From Datnioides undecimradiatus (Eukaryota; Chordata; Actinopteri; Lobotiformes; Datnioididae): a stretch of 64,000 nucleotides of DNA. The position numbers were made by a program, and so were the translations under genes. Below the pieces are notes generated by a model, which ran no database searches, had not been told where the DNA came from, and was given only the letters and a program-made list of their open reading frames with translations. The stretch covers positions 6,369,477 through 6,433,476 of the forward strand of contig WARS01000025.1 of NCBI GenBank assembly GCA_008933995.1. Reading direction: 5' to 3'. This document shows positions 1-12,690 of the stretch, one piece after another. Each line of letters begins with the position of its first letter. The stretch's first letter is position 1.

Positions 1-1097
1 AGCTGAATATAAGACGAATCGTTGCAGGAAAGTAACGACAAACAGCAGCGCTCAGCCATTTTACTCCATATGGGTTTTTAATAAAGCCGCATTGTTTTCT
101 TGACCTTTATAACCCTATTTTTCAATTGTTTATTCTACCTTTACTTACATAATAAAATACAGTAGGCAGCAGCGAAATGATCTGAGAGGTTGTAAACAAA
201 CATCTGGCTATACCCAAAGAAAGGCAAAATAGCTATTTGGAACTATTAAGGTACCCAAACTGTCCTTTAAAATTGTTAACTGCACTGTGAAACTGTAAAA
301 TGACAGCAATTACGGTGAGTCACAGCTGAACCAGGAAACTTCTCTGCAGAATCAAACATCTGAGTTGCACAACAGCGTTCACCTTTGTTTAAACTACCTT
401 AAAAGTGGTTAAAATAAAGGGTTTGCAAACCATGTGGTGCAGTTAGGAGAGTTGCACAGGGGGCGCAGAGGGAACATACAAGGCAGATACTCCTGAGTTA
501 GTTAGTTGGGCTCAATGATTTGGCCGCTTATGAATACATGTGGCAGCTGCAGCAGCAGAGGCTGCGACACACAAGAAGCTAAACCCACAGAACCAAATTC
601 GCATCAGACACTGTTCTCTTTCGTGGAGTCATAACTCAGTCAAATCTGAACGCACAGACATGATGTACATATTTTAGATTCAGTGTGACTCGCACTTTCG
701 GAGGACATCATTTAAGTTCACCATTTTAATGTTATCGTGACAACATGTCCACAAATGCACTCAGAAATGTGATAATTCTCAGTCAAGCTCTATGACTTCT
801 GAGCGTTCTTCAGCTTTATCTAATCCTGTGGCAGTTGTATGTCATTTAGTACACTGTAAACAGTAACAGCTATTATAATTATATATTATATTATATATAT
901 ATAATTATAATGACACTTTTTAATAGTGCTATTTTGCCAAAATGAAGAATTATAGGAATTGCAGATGCAAGCTCCAAAACTTAGAGCATGATTATCTGTC
1001 ATACAGACATAAGACCAAGCCCTATAAATATTTTTTACATTATTTACATTCATGAAAAAGATCATCTGTGTGTGTGTGTGTGTGTGTGTGTATTCAC
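1..1097 (-). other. fgd6: fgd6 intron running off the left edge
   Basis: No further DH/PH exon recognised. Contains an AT-rich palindrome-like stretch (about 876-915) and the TG tract at 1067-1091. Confidence 0.7.
1067..1091. repeat. (TG)12 tract beside the fgd6 exon-6 donor
   Basis: 25 bp of TG on plus, CA in the fgd6 transcript, starting seven bases after the exon end at 1098. Confidence 0.97.
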
Positions 1098-1249
1098 CAG
1101 TGTGCCACTCTCTCCTCCAGCTCCCTCAGCAGGTCTCTGTTGAGCTGGTAAAGCTGTGGCAGGTAATACAGGATCTGGCTGAGGATCCGCTCATCCACCA
1201 CCGGCTTCCCATTCTGACGGGTTGCCTTGGCAACAGCATCCCGAAAGTC
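1098..1249 (-). CDS. fgd6: fgd6 coding exon 6 (DH domain)
   Basis: Encodes DFRDAVAKATRQNGKPVVDE, then ILSQILYYLPQLYQLNRDLL and RELEERVAHW, a core DH stretch nearly identical to human FGD6. Acceptor CTTCAG; donor GTGAAT, followed after about six bases by a CA tract in the transcript. It is the last fgd6 exon inside the window; the final two bases (TG) need the next exon. Confidence 0.93.
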
Positions 1250-1569
1250 CTGAAGTGACGCAGAGGGTGAATGACATCATTATTTCTCTCTCTCTCCCTC
1301 CCTCCCAGCGACACACACTCGCGCACACACACGCAGCTGGACAGGGTGGGGTGACACATGACAGCGTACTGTGTTACAGGAACACCTGGTTATCGCCTCA
1401 TAAACTGCTCCCTGCTCCACACCTCTGCACGTACTTTACAACACACACATATACACATGTAGAGCTGAGTCAGCACGCTCGACTTTGTCCAGTGTGCCAA
1501 CACACACATCCAACTGGAAGGAAATAGGGAGGCCTCACCAGTGTCCTGGTTAACATGCATGATCATGTT

Positions 1570-1639
<70 letters not shown>

Positions 1640-4600
1640 AAAGACCCACTGCTTAAATGGACTGCATTAACTCTTAGGTGACAAGAAGAGTTTATATACT
1701 ATTAAAAGTCAGACATGATGAAACAGTCACATCCCTATCACACCTGTCAGTAATGTCTGTGCCTTGTTTCTCTTCATCAGTCAGGAAATCTAATATATAT
1801 TTGACCTAAATTGCAATGTGATGCAATACTACCAGATCAACACTAATGCATCCATTACAAGCACATCTGCATAGTTGCATAGATGCAACCCCCTGCAGAG
1901 TGTCTTTATCATTTCATGCTGCAAGTTTCTGATCAAGATGTATAAATAAAAGCACCAGAGTACAGATTTTGGGTTTTAACCACACAAGTTGAGAAAATTC
2001 TAATATATCCTGATGTTTTAATTATGATGCACTACAGCTTATGAAAGCAACCGCTCGTGTGAATGAGGAAAAGAGAAACTCTCTTCTCCAGTCCTTCAGG
2101 TAAACTGAAAAACAAACGTCTTAATATTCACAAAACACACCAACTTTGGTTACAAACAAACCCTCCTCAAACAAAAAGGGACGAAAAAATGTAAACACGT
2201 CGGCTGGATGACTTGCCACAAGTATGCATACAAAAAGTCACCAACCCACGCACCCACCTGCACACACACACACACACCCACACACTCACCCACACACACA
2301 CACACAGGATTATCTAAGGTATGTGTGTGTCTGGAGGTCGTCTATGTGGCCTGAGGAAGCAGCTGCTGCGCGGCCAGGCCGTCCGCAGAGAGAGAAGAAT
2401 GCGATCTGACCTCTTTTCTTGGACAGAGCGCTGCGCCTCGCCCTGCCCCCCACCGTCAGCTACAGGACGGCGTTTTCTACTAATCCTGTGATAGTTTCAC
2501 TAAAGCCACATCTGAGGCACCCAGACAGGTGGACACTCCTCCCGCGTCTGAAGGGTCATCTGAACCCTCTCACCTGGGATTTCCACTGGGACAGACCGAC
2601 TACAGAGTCTATCTTTGACTTACACATAAACAAAAGGCAGAGCTGTCAAACGTTACAGCCAACAGACCAAAAAATACTGTAAGATATTGAATGCATTCGA
2701 AGAAAAAACACAGGAGACCACTTCTGGCATTTGTTTAACACATCAAAAACTTTCCATGGCTGCCTCCAGTCCAATTTTACAGACCTCATGTCCACTCAAA
2801 TCATTGTCAGCAGTGGCACACGGGCACAGAGCTGGGCAACACACCCTAAATTTACAAATGGTGACATTAGAAGTCACAAGACCAGCCGGATTTTGCTCAT
2901 GTCAAGTCAACAACCAGGCACTACTGCAGTCACATGATTCCAGTTAGTTTTGCCTTCATTCAAAACAGAGGAGCATGCAGCAAGATGGGTACCAATAAAG
3001 CATTTTAGACTATTCTATTTTTAGACTAAACTCATCAATCCTGCTCATTTAATGTGAAATTGTCCTTAAAAATAAAGCTGGAAAACAAACTTTGAGGGAT
3101 TTAAATTCACTACGCAGCTCATCACAACAGAGCCAGACCAGACCTTAACTGTAGACGAGCTAATGATGTCTTTTTAAGTCACCCATGCTCTTGTTTTACT
3201 TTCATGAACACGTACACACACTCTTGCCTGACAGTGTCGGCTGTAATGGAACTGATCAAAGCACCACCTGCCTACTTGTGGCCATGCGTTTACCTGCCCA
3301 CTGCCGCCTCTAGGAAACCAAAACCCTCAGACGCAGCAACTTGAATAGCCTCAGCTGTGAAACAACTGCATTATTCAAACTCTGAACGGGCACTTGTGCA
3401 AAGACAACACGGGCCAAGACCTCATTAATTCACGGTCCATCCCTTGGAAAAAAAAAAAAGTTTTGATCACCATTCAACACAACCACAGTGTCTGTATGGG
3501 TAACAAAGCATACAGTATGATTCATTATCCAATCACTCCGCTTCTGTTGACAGGAGAAACAACTCGGGGAAAAGTTCCTTTAATGTAACTTTTGAATAAA
3601 TAAGACACTTACTATGTGAAGAAGCTTCAGGACATCCACAAACCTGAATGAAAGAGCAGAAACACAGTCACGCACATCTAATAAAACACATTTGGGTGTT
3701 TTTTAGCACAATGTCAGTGAGATAAAACCACTCACACTTTCTCAGAGCTCATTATTTCCTGGGCGATGTGCACCACCTTCTTCCTCTTCATCTCATCCTC
3801 TTGCTGCAGGAGGAGAAACATTTAAGCAAAGCAACAGAAATGTTAACAGCGGCTGATTAAACCAGAGCGTGCCATCGATCACTCACAGGTTCACTGCAAA
3901 TCACCATGATCACTGGATCCCGTTTCACTCGGTAAAACCATCAGGACTGAGCTCACAGCCCCGCAGAAAGCAGCATAATCAGGCCTGAAAGTAACGCCAA
4001 CCTTTCCCTTCTCTCCCCCTCTCCTTTCTCTGTGTCTTTCTGATGGTGTGTGTTGTTGAATGGTAATGGGGCGGTCTCTCAATGACTTAATTTGGACAGC
4101 GGCCTTGGCCCCCGCTTGACTGAAATGTCCTACTGGTCCCATCGGAGCCTGTGTTTGTGATACCCCGGAGCTTTGAGTGGCATCGGACACAGGCGCTGAC
4201 AGTATCATGGAGAGGGTCACACGGGACAATAAGGGAGGGAAAAAAACCCTCCTTCAGTCATTGAGAGAGCTATTCCTGAACCTGTAGCCCTTCTGTGTTT
4301 GCTCACCATCCCCCCATTCAACACACCCACACGCACACACTCTTTTGGAAAGCTGTGACGGGCAACTTGGCAGCCAACGTGTGCGCACAATCTCCAGCGG
4401 CTGCAGTGACAGTTTAGTCACCGGCAGCGATACGAGACGTCCATTGTAATCTGGAAACGTCATGCTGGAGTCACATGTTGACCTCACGTCTGAGAAGACC
4501 TCGTTTTCCTGTTAATGTTTCACGTCTGAAGCATTGTCTTTATGCATGGAGATCAGGAACCTAAGATCATAAGTTAAGTCTCAGAGGTCAATACATTTCT

Positions 4601-7600
4601 GCTGCACAAGGCTGTTTATCTGCTTTTTCTTGTGAAATAATGAAATAATGAGTTTTTCTTGTGCAAAATGAAACAATCTGGGGAGGGGCTGACACATGAA
4701 TATTGGTATTGTTTGGCCATAAAAGCTCACAAGCATTTGAAAATCCAAAAGTTGACACTCAAGCTGTTGTAGAAAGAAGATATAAGATGAGGATGTTAAC
4801 ATTAAGCGAAATCAGAAATTCTTATTGGTCTTGTGCCGTCATTATATTCTGGCTGATGTTTCAGTTTCAATTTCGTACATATTTACTTTATAGTGATTGT
4901 ATAATGGCTAAATGGGCCTTACAGCTGAAAGGGTGGTCATTACCTGTCGGTCTGCCTCGTCCAGGTGCTCCTTGCTGGAGGTGGAGCTGTTGTCCTCTTC
5001 GTCTGAACTGTGGATCTCCTCCTCCTCGGAGTGGACGTCCTGACTCAGCCAGCCGCTGCTCGCCAAGGCAAAGACACGGCACGTTCAACACAGCACACAC
5101 AGACGTAGCGACAGAGAGAGAGAGATTACTTTTTACTTTGAGGGTTTAAAAAAAATGCTCACAAGTGGTGGATCAGAAGTTGAGACAGGACTTTCCATTG
5201 GAGGGCCTTAACGCAGTAAAACAGATTGAGTACTTTGATTAAAGTACTTGCGTGGGTCAAGAATCAATTTGACCCAATTATTGGTAACCGCACACGTGTT
5301 TTCACAACAACAGAAATATAAAGTATAAAAGCTTTTGAATCATTCAAACATTTTTTAAGTAGGCTCAATGTTTTTTCTTGTGTTCGCTTCACAAGGATCT
5401 TTTGTTGACAAGTTGGGTTGTAATCGCAAGGTGGTTACCAAGCGAGCCTTGCATTTTTTCAACCCATTATTAAAAAAATGTTAATATTGATTTCATACTT
5501 TCCAGTCCTAATCATTAAAATGTTTCAGCTACGCCTGTATCCGTCATACTCTCTCTTTTATTTCAGTGTATGTGCCGACTCTTTATCAATCCCACTGCTG
5601 GCAGTAAGACAACATGTTGGCTCGGCTCTGCCCACAAGAAGTGTTGCCTGCCAGGTTAGTACAAGCAGCAACATGTGTTTGTGTGTCTCTAATGTTTTGA
5701 TCTTGCTCTCACCGTCTGTTGTGCAGATTTAAGCTGTCTGATTTCAAAGATTGATGAAGTGAGAATTCACAACAGGAGGACTAAATGTGTTTTGATTTTG
5801 CCTCCCCGGCCTCTTTCTCTGTCCTTTCCTGCACAGAGGCTTGCAGAGTGTGTAGACGGTGTACCTTGGCAAAAAGGGTGATGGCTCAGAATAAATATGA
5901 GATAGGAAAGACTGTGGGAGTCCAAACATTCTCACATTTCCTTTCACTCTCATCAGCAATAGCCCACTCTCTCCACTTCCTTGTTTTTCTTACACGCCTC
6001 CCGACGGTTTCTTTTACCTAAATCTCAATGCGCACTCACTCTTCCTCAGCTTCTTTCTCTCGTATGCTTTCTCTATAGTGGAGCATTCCAACACACTGGG
6101 TCAGGCACAGAGCGCCACTTGTTTACAGCCCGAGGCTACTTACATAAACTTAACAGGCTCAGATGCCTGGGAAACACTACAGATTCACTCGCTCCCTCTT
6201 TCTCCTTCTCTTAACACAAACACCCTGTTAACCACTCAGCATACCAGACAGAATTAAGAAGCCGGGTACATCTTAATTGTTTTTACGGCTGATTTCGTGC
6301 CAGTGTACCTCACCGTCACCTAACATGGCCTCGACTTCACTGGTAGTGCCACAGTCAGACAGGGGAAACATGTCATCTTTCATGGAAACAGCCCCAACAG
6401 TCTGGCCCTTCTACTGAGACCAGAGTGGCTCAATGGGATTGGTGACTGTTCAGTTAAAACTCATTTGATTGGTCAATTCTCACAACAGATCTCCAGTTTC
6501 AGGGCACTTTCAGTATGACCTTGTTCAGTTTAGTTGGGACGTTTGACATTTTCTGTTTGTTCTGAACCAGTTACAGGTGAGAAACCATCCTGTGAAACCC
6601 TAGTTTGGTTTCTTTATACCATAAAAACACGACTGGATGATTTATTGTATTTCTAAAGTTGGAAAAGTTGGAAGTTGGAAACAGGAAAAACAGCATAACA
6701 AAACAAAACGAGCCATGGTAGTGCACATAAAGAGTAAACGCCAAGTCTTTGTGACTTTCTAAAGATCTCATGAGAGAAAACTCAAGTTTTTCAACACCTT
6801 TTTAAGAGGACGAGAGAGGGGAACTGAACTGAACCAGAACGTCAACGTTAGCACCTCCATCTACAAATCAATCAGTTGCAGGAAAGGGGAGACACAAGTC
6901 ACACAGGTGATGACAGAACATAGGTATATCATGACTAGTTCTTCAGTGTGGTTGCATTGCTGCAAATCTGAATTCAAAATTAACAAGATCAAATGTAAAC
7001 AGTGTTACAAATCCGTGAAACTAGTATTTTGAAGACATTCAGAAGTGAAAAGGCACTTTTTAAAAAATGTTGCACTAACCTATATTTCTATGTTAATAAT
7101 GGATCATATTATTTTATGTTGACAGGGTTGGCTGTAGCAACAAACCCATACAGAATTATCACTCGACTCCGGCTCTCCTCAGCTCTACAAAGCGTTTTAG
7201 CGCCTTTCAGTTAGTTGTTTTGGTTTTAATACCCTTGTACTCTGATTAACCCACTGGAAACTACCTGCCCAGAATAAATAGTGAACTAAAAGTTGGTGAT
7301 AAGCTTGTCAAGGTAGTAAAGCAGCCAGACATTTCCCAGGTGGAGGCCAAAACAGAGCATAAAGTAGACTGACTATAAGACGAATTCATCAGGTTTCCAG
7401 AAACACAATGAATGTTCTTGTAGGTACGTCTCTGGATGTGTAAATAATCGACTGTTTGCTTAAATGTGCAGCATAACAACTTGTCTGCATCTATGATGCT
7501 ATAAAACTGGTTTTCTGCTGCAGGAGTTTTTGTATAAAATTGTTGTTGATCTTCCCACAATAAACTATTTTAAATTTCTTTAGTAAGATATTGCAATGTA

Positions 7601-10600
7601 TGCTTTTATACTTGTTCTGTTCAATGTTTCCCTAGAGCGTGGGCCACTTTTAACTTCAACTTAAATATTTTATGTTTTCCTTAAATATTTCACTAGGCTT
7701 AGTTTTCCTCACATGAATAACCCTCTGCAAACTGCTGCGTTCCCATAGATGTGATGAGAAGAAAAAGATGATTTAGCTGTTCGCTTGTGGAGATGAGAAC
7801 AAAAAACTCTCACAGACACGCAGAGAGGAGAAAAACGGAGTGATGAGGTTAAGAAGAGGCTAAACACAGTGCGAGGGCGGGCAGCCTGAGGAGGAGGAGG
7901 CTGGTGGTTGCTGGAGGTTTATTTTCCCTGTTCTGGAGAGCTGTGCGGCGTTTCTGCGATTCTCAGACATTTCCTGCCCTGGCCACTGAAAATAACCCAC
8001 AGGAAAACAGGCCGACCTGCTGCACATCAATGCTCTATTCAAATTCAGTGCTACTGGCTCAAAGGCTGACTTTCACACTATTGTAAATACCAACCACTAA
8101 TGTCACCTGTGCAACCTGTCGCACACAGCGGTTCCCATACTGAAGCTACGGGTCAGCTGAAATTACGGGGTGGCAGCAGGGGTTCAGTGCCGTACGACAG
8201 GTCTGCACCTCAGGACTACATCCACTTTCAGGCTCTTTTTCCTCTCGAACACACACAACGGCATTGTTCATCGTGTCTCTTTTCTTAAACTTTCATCCAT
8301 ATTCGCGTAGATGTTTCAAGCCTTTTCTATTACACAGAGAAGTTACTGTGACTGGCACAGATACACACCTGTTACAACACCTGCTGGATCACTAGGACTA
8401 ATTATTATATTAGTTGTTAGATTCATTATTCTACTGGTTGTTTGATAATAAATCATCAACAATTTTGATAATTGATTATTATTTAGGAATGAAAAGGGCC
8501 AAATATTAGCAATTTTCCTAAATATGATGATTTCGCAACTTTTATGAGTAGGCAACTGATAAGGCAACTGTTGCATGCTGCTTCCCATCTAGCTCTCTTT
8601 TTCTAGAATCAAGAATCATTAAGGGTCATTAGTTTCACATATTAACAAACTATTTACAAACTTCTTGATACATAAAGCACTGTACCTCTCATACTCATGG
8701 TCCTGGTATCTGTGATAAGGATCCTGCACCTCATAGATGTCTGAATCAGCTGCATCAGCGTCATGTGGCCAGCCCAGCCTTGCATTGTGAAACGGTAGGT
8801 TCATGTACTCTGGGATCTCCTCATACAGAGGAACGTTCTCATACTCTGCTGATTCTTCTCCACCTTCTCCACAAATATCAGCCTCCCCTATGCAGCTCTT
8901 GGGCCGCTCCAGACTTTTCTCCCCCCTCTTTGACTCCACGTTGGTACAGTCCAGAGACTGGCCTCCCTTGGCCAGCAGCTTTGGCAGCATCTTGACAGAC
9001 AGCCTGAGCTCCAGCAGCTTCCGGAACGAGAGGCTCCTCTTTTGAGAGTCGGCCCGGGTCACCAGGTCAGCTGCCGAGAAGGACTGTGCCCTCTGTTTGC
9101 CCCCCAAAGCTGGAGCTCTGCTCTTTGGTGGCACACTGCTCCTGGTGGGCATCTGCCGGCTAAAGAAGGTCACGCAGGGTCGGGTGAAGCGCCAGGCTGT
9201 CTTCTCCTGAGGAGGTGCAGGCAGCTCCCTCATGGGGGTATTCGCATGTGGAGGTGCAGGAGGACAGATGGAAGGCGGAGGGGGCGCTGGCAGGCTGTGC
9301 CTCTGAGGCTTTCTGGGCGGCGCCCTTGGTGACTGCTGGTCCTCGGCAGAAAAGGCTTTTCTTGCATTAGCCAGAGGAGGGTGACAGCCCAGTTTGATCT
9401 GTTTGGGGAGGCTGTGAGTGATCGGGTAGCGCTCAAAGTCGCCGTAGCCGTCCTCTTCATCCTCCTCCACCCGGTGCTCTTCTCCTTCTTTCTTGTGGCT
9501 TATTGAGTCAGGTTGTGAGAGCAGAACTAAGGAATGGGAGGTGTTTTTGTTAAGAGAGGTGGGCATGTGGACTGTTCTGTGGAGACGAGGTGAGAGGGAG
9601 GTCTGTCGAGGAGGAGGAACAGGCGCATTGTTCTCTTCATCCCCTAAACCTGAGTCTTTCTGGGCTAAATGGTCATCACATGTATCCTGTTTGAGCTCCT
9701 CACCCTCTGAACTGAGAGACAGACCAGCTAGACTCAGTTTCCCTTCAGTCTCTCGCATCTCAAGCCCTTGTCTTTGGTCCTCCACCACCTGATCCTGGGC
9801 ACAGCCCTCCACACCATCCTGCCTCACCAGGGCTGGCTTTTTAAGTTTACGTGGGTGCGGGACTGGAAGAGGCTTACTGGGGGCAGCAGGTACCTGCAGC
9901 TCAGGGTGGGACCTGGAAGGAGATGCTTTGCCAGTAGGCTCACTGTGTTCTACCTGAGAGGATTCAGCAGAAGACTCGAGAGGAGTGATGCTTGAAGAGA
10001 CAATGATGCTGCCTGCAACATCACAGGCTGACTTACAGTCTGTTAAATCTGTGTTATGGGCCTCAGTCTGTACATCCATATTTGAAACATCAGGCTCAGC
10101 AACAGCACTTTCCTGATGTTTTATAATCTCCGAAGTGTTCCCCTTCTGCTCCTCAGTCCTCTGTGCCTCTTTCAGCAACACTCTATCCAAATGTCTCTGT
10201 CTTTGAGGTTTATCCCTGGGCTTTTTGCTCAATCCTCCACTTTCAACCTTCTCCACAGATAATCCCTCCTCCCGGTGTTCTGCTTTCTCTTGTGGCCTCG
10301 TCCCAGTGATTCCTTCTGTAGAAATCCCATTCTGCAACAGGTCTTTGTGCAAATTGCTCCCAATCTCTGTTGTATTTCCGTTTTCCAGATGCTGGCACTG
10401 GGAAGAGTCCTCTAGCCCACAGGAGCAGGTGGGAATGATGTAATCCGAGTCACGTTTGTTTGTCTCTGATAATATCCCATTTTTGGAGTTGAGAAGTGAG
10501 AGGCTATCATCTAAAGCCTCTTCAGTGGGTTCACTGGGTTTAGGTGGAGGGGGTGAAATGGGAGGAGATGAGGCTGTGGATTTGGGAATGCATGGTTTGG

Positions 10601-12664
10601 GGGCAACTGCCGGCTTAGTCCTCTTGAGAGTAGCAGGGGAAGGTTGGGAGATGACCAAAGACTGGGAGAGAGGACCTGGTTTGGGGGCGATGGGTGGGGG
10701 AGAGGGTTTGGTGGTAACAGGGAGTTTAGGTTTGGGAGCTAATGGAGGCTTCTTCACACCTGCATGAAAAAAAAGAGTGAGGGAATTTACAAAGAAGTCA
10801 AAAATCATCTACTCACACTCCCTTTTGAATGATTCATGCAACATCAGCAGAGCACGTAAAAGCATGCTTCATTCAAAAGCACAGACAGCTGCAAGCTGTG
10901 GTTAAATCTGGAGTCAGGAGGTCAGTGTTAGGGTCAGAGGTGAAGAACTCAGAGTTGGAGTGAAGTATGAAGTAAGTTCAGGAACATTAGGAATTAGGAT
11001 CTATGTCTTTTTCTTCATTTTCTTTTGATGAAACTCTTATCACATCTGCTCGGCTACTTTGATTTAAGGGCTCATGTCTCACTTGAGGTGACAAATACAA
11101 AGTAAAACTGGATTATTCAATTCAGATTCGCAATTAAATTTGGTACCTCCCTCCTGTTCCAGAGTATGCTTGGTATGCCTCTCTTATGTTCTTATCCTAA
11201 TTAAATTGTATAAACTACATCAGTAGCAACCAACATCATAGATATAATAGAGTATATTGCTGCTGTGCCCCATTGGCAACTACAAATGCTTTTGGCAGCG
11301 TGTATTCCTGTATTCATTTCTTAAAGTTTAAATTTCTCTTTAAGGTCTGTTTCTTTCAGGCATTGTTGTCAGATGTGACTCACACTGAAGTGTATTGTGC
11401 TGTGTGTCCTCCCACGTAGGTCAACTAAATATTTACTATAAAAAAATACGAGCACTATACAAATATTTCAAATCGATTTGATTATTTCGTTGGAAAGAAC
11501 CTGTTTAAATAAAGTTTAATTTGGAAAAAAATAGAGTCTCTACACTAATAAAAAGCTGTGAATTGAGATTGTGGGCCATATTTTCCGCTCTACTGGCTGA
11601 AACTCTTGGCTGGCCGACACCACGAGAAGTGGAGTCATCGAGCGGATGTTTCCGAAAAGGCCAACTACCAAAAAACCGCTCTGCCTCCGGTACATGCTGC
11701 TCTGCAATTGCAGACAGAGTATCGCCAAACTCCGTTCAAAAATCCATAGATATAAAGGGTCTGGGCTTACAAAAAACAATGTATACGTTTCGGAATCTCA
11801 ATAAATAATTTCGCCTTACAAGTCAGAGTCGTTTATTTTAATTCGGCACACACCTCCTGCTCGAAAAGTTAACCATCAAGAAGTCTTTTACCCTCATGCG
11901 TATCTTAATCCACCGTGAATGGTGGTGGTGAGCGGGGAAAACGTATCTAAAACTTTATTCCGCTGTTATTTGGTCATTATCTACAAGCCGAATATGCCAA
12001 CACGTGCTAACGATACCAATAAAGTTAATAAACCATGTAATCGGAGACACGAACATACTAATAACCGACGCGACTTCAAACGAGCAGTTTTTAGCGGAAT
12101 TTGGCCTTATGTTTTCGCTGTGATAGGCAACACCAGGTATCTGCTCTAAACCGCTCATGTAGTGGAAAGAACAATGATAAAAACTCTATGGCTCTTGTCC
12201 AATTTTGTGATTTTCCATTTTCCAACTAAATGCTAACTGTAACTGAGATCTTAACACTGCAGCTTATTATCGAATCAGACTTGTTGCATCAACAGCAGGA
12301 CAGATGTTTTAAGACAAAGGATTTAACCCCCTCCAGCTGCAACATGAGCAACAATATCAAACACAAAGCGACATTTTTGATTGCGAGTTATGATGGCGTT
12401 TTTAGAAAGCACTCAAATTGAAGCCCGTCCTCTTTTATATATCTTTGAAAGCTGTTATTAAGAAAAACTGTAATTAACTGTGGCTGAGTAAAAATAGAGT
12501 GGATGCTACCGTCCGTTACAGCATTCAAATTGCATTGTTTTCCATCTTCTGGGAATAAAATGAAGAAGTGTCTGTATTAAGTTTTAGCTAACAACAATAG
12601 GCGCTTGCACAGCAGGATTTTGCTAAGTTTGGTTAGCTCCCCCGCGAAACAAACCTGTGCTCAT
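1098..12664 (-). CDS. fgd6: fgd6, FYVE/RhoGEF/PH protein 6 (5' part, partial)
   Basis: Guanine-nucleotide exchange factor of the FGD family, which activates Cdc42-type GTPases and links membrane phosphoinositides to actin. Six coding exons are placed: 12664-12655, 10759-8686, 5055-4944, 3803-3736, 3643-3613 and 1249-1098, giving about 815 residues in one continuous frame. The N-terminus has the PxxP-rich repeats of FGD6 (KKPPLAPKPK, PPPIAPKP, KPAVAPKP). Later come SLPKQIKLGC, KPQRHSLPA and the tyrosine-rich YENVPLYEEIPEYMNLPF stretch. The last exons enter the DH domain (IAQEIMSSEK, then DFRDAV through ILYYLPQLYQLN). Human FGD6 shows the same order of motifs; paralogue FGD5 is less similar in these parts. 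The remaining DH, PH, FYVE and second PH domains must lie left of position 1. The identity is firm; the ten-base first exon is the least certain piece. Confidence 0.93.
1250..3612 (-). other. fgd6: fgd6 intron 5
   Basis: No coding exon recognised. Holds the 66-bp CA tract at 1572-1637 and an imperfect CA tract at 2261-2306. A GC-richer patch (2340-2460) is unexplained. Confidence 0.6.
1572..1637. repeat. (CA)33 microsatellite
   Basis: Pure AC dinucleotides, 66 bp, in fgd6 intron 5; the longest uninterrupted CA tract in the window. Confidence 0.98.
3613..3643 (-). CDS. fgd6: fgd6 coding exon 5 (31-nt micro-exon)
   Basis: Completes a valine and encodes FVDVLKLLHI, identical to the human FGD6 segment just before DFRDAV. 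Flanked by TTCAG and GTAAGT. At 31 nt it is too short to appear as an open reading frame. Confidence 0.9.
3736..3803 (-). CDS. fgd6: fgd6 coding exon 4 (start of DH domain)
   Basis: Encodes QEDEMKRKKVVHIAQEIMSSEK plus two bases of the following valine; human has KSKVHHIAKEIMSSEKV. Two overlapping GT pairs occur at the donor (GTGTGAGT); the second gives the better GTGAGT and keeps frame. Confidence 0.9.
4944..5055 (-). CDS. fgd6: fgd6 coding exon 3 (acidic linker)
   Basis: Encodes an acidic serine-rich linker (SEEEEIHSSDEEDNSSTSSK), comparable with the DEEEIINSSDEDD stretch of human FGD6. The acceptor is a tandem GAGCAG, so the exon could begin at 5058 or 5055, changing one residue. Frame leaves at phase 0 into GTAATG. 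Confidence 0.88.
8398..8555. mobile_element. Family A repeat fragment
   Basis: TTTTGATAATTGATTATTAT and AAGGGCCAAATATTAGCAAT resemble the middle of the family-A repeat; degenerate. Confidence 0.35.
8686..10759 (-). CDS. fgd6: fgd6 coding exon 2 (large proline-rich exon)
   Basis: A 2074-nt exon between a CAG acceptor after a T-rich tract (10760-10780) and a GTACAG donor. It encodes residues of about 5 to 695: SH3-ligand-like PxxP repeats, a long low-complexity acidic and serine-rich middle, KPQRHSLPA, then tyrosine motifs YENVP, YEEIPEYMNLP and IYEVQDPY that look like kinase or SH2 sites (inference). The open frame continues past the donor to a stop at 8619, which I treat as intronic read-through. 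Confidence 0.93.
10760..12654 (-). other. fgd6: fgd6 intron 1
   Basis: AT-rich, no repeat family or exon recognised. Confidence 0.55.
12655..12664 (-). CDS. fgd6: fgd6 coding exon 1 (start codon, 10 nt)
   Basis: Reads ATG AGC ACA G then GT (donor GTTTGT, weak). Joined to the next exon it gives MSTGVKKPPLAPKPK, which fits the human beginning (MTSAAEIKKPP). I chose it because the large exon has no ATG of its own before the conserved KKPP motif and needs one incoming base. A start elsewhere in 10760-13300 is possible. Confidence 0.6.
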
Positions 12665-12690
12665 GACTCCCGACTTGCTCCTTTCTCCAT
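12661..12690 (-). promoter_or_regulatory. Upstream ORF overlapping the fgd6 start (ATGA)
   Basis: An ATG at 12690 opens a ten-codon frame (MEKGASRES, stop) whose TGA overlaps the proposed fgd6 ATG as ATGA. If transcription starts upstream of 12690, ribosomes would have to reinitiate or scan past it. It depends on the exon-1 call. Confidence 0.4.

Larger units (their letters stand above)
3804..8685 (-). other. fgd6: fgd6 introns 2 and 3 (around exon 3)
   Basis: Apart from exon 3 (4944-5055) I see no exon. The longer part, 5056-8685, is ordinary AT-rich sequence with a family-A repeat fragment near 8398-8555. Confidence 0.6.

Noticed and set aside
1572..1637. Regular array considered as CRISPR-like or satellite
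   Set aside because: Pure dinucleotide repeat with no spacers; ordinary microsatellite in a vertebrate intron.
8619..8685. C-terminal tail of the large fgd6 frame (YSALCIKKFVN...)
   Set aside because: It follows a proper GT donor at 8685 and has no similarity to FGD6; the next exon continues the acidic linker instead.
9230..10767. Several plus- and minus-strand ORFs across the large fgd6 exon
   Set aside because: They are shadows of the long coding exon in other frames, with no splice or domain support.
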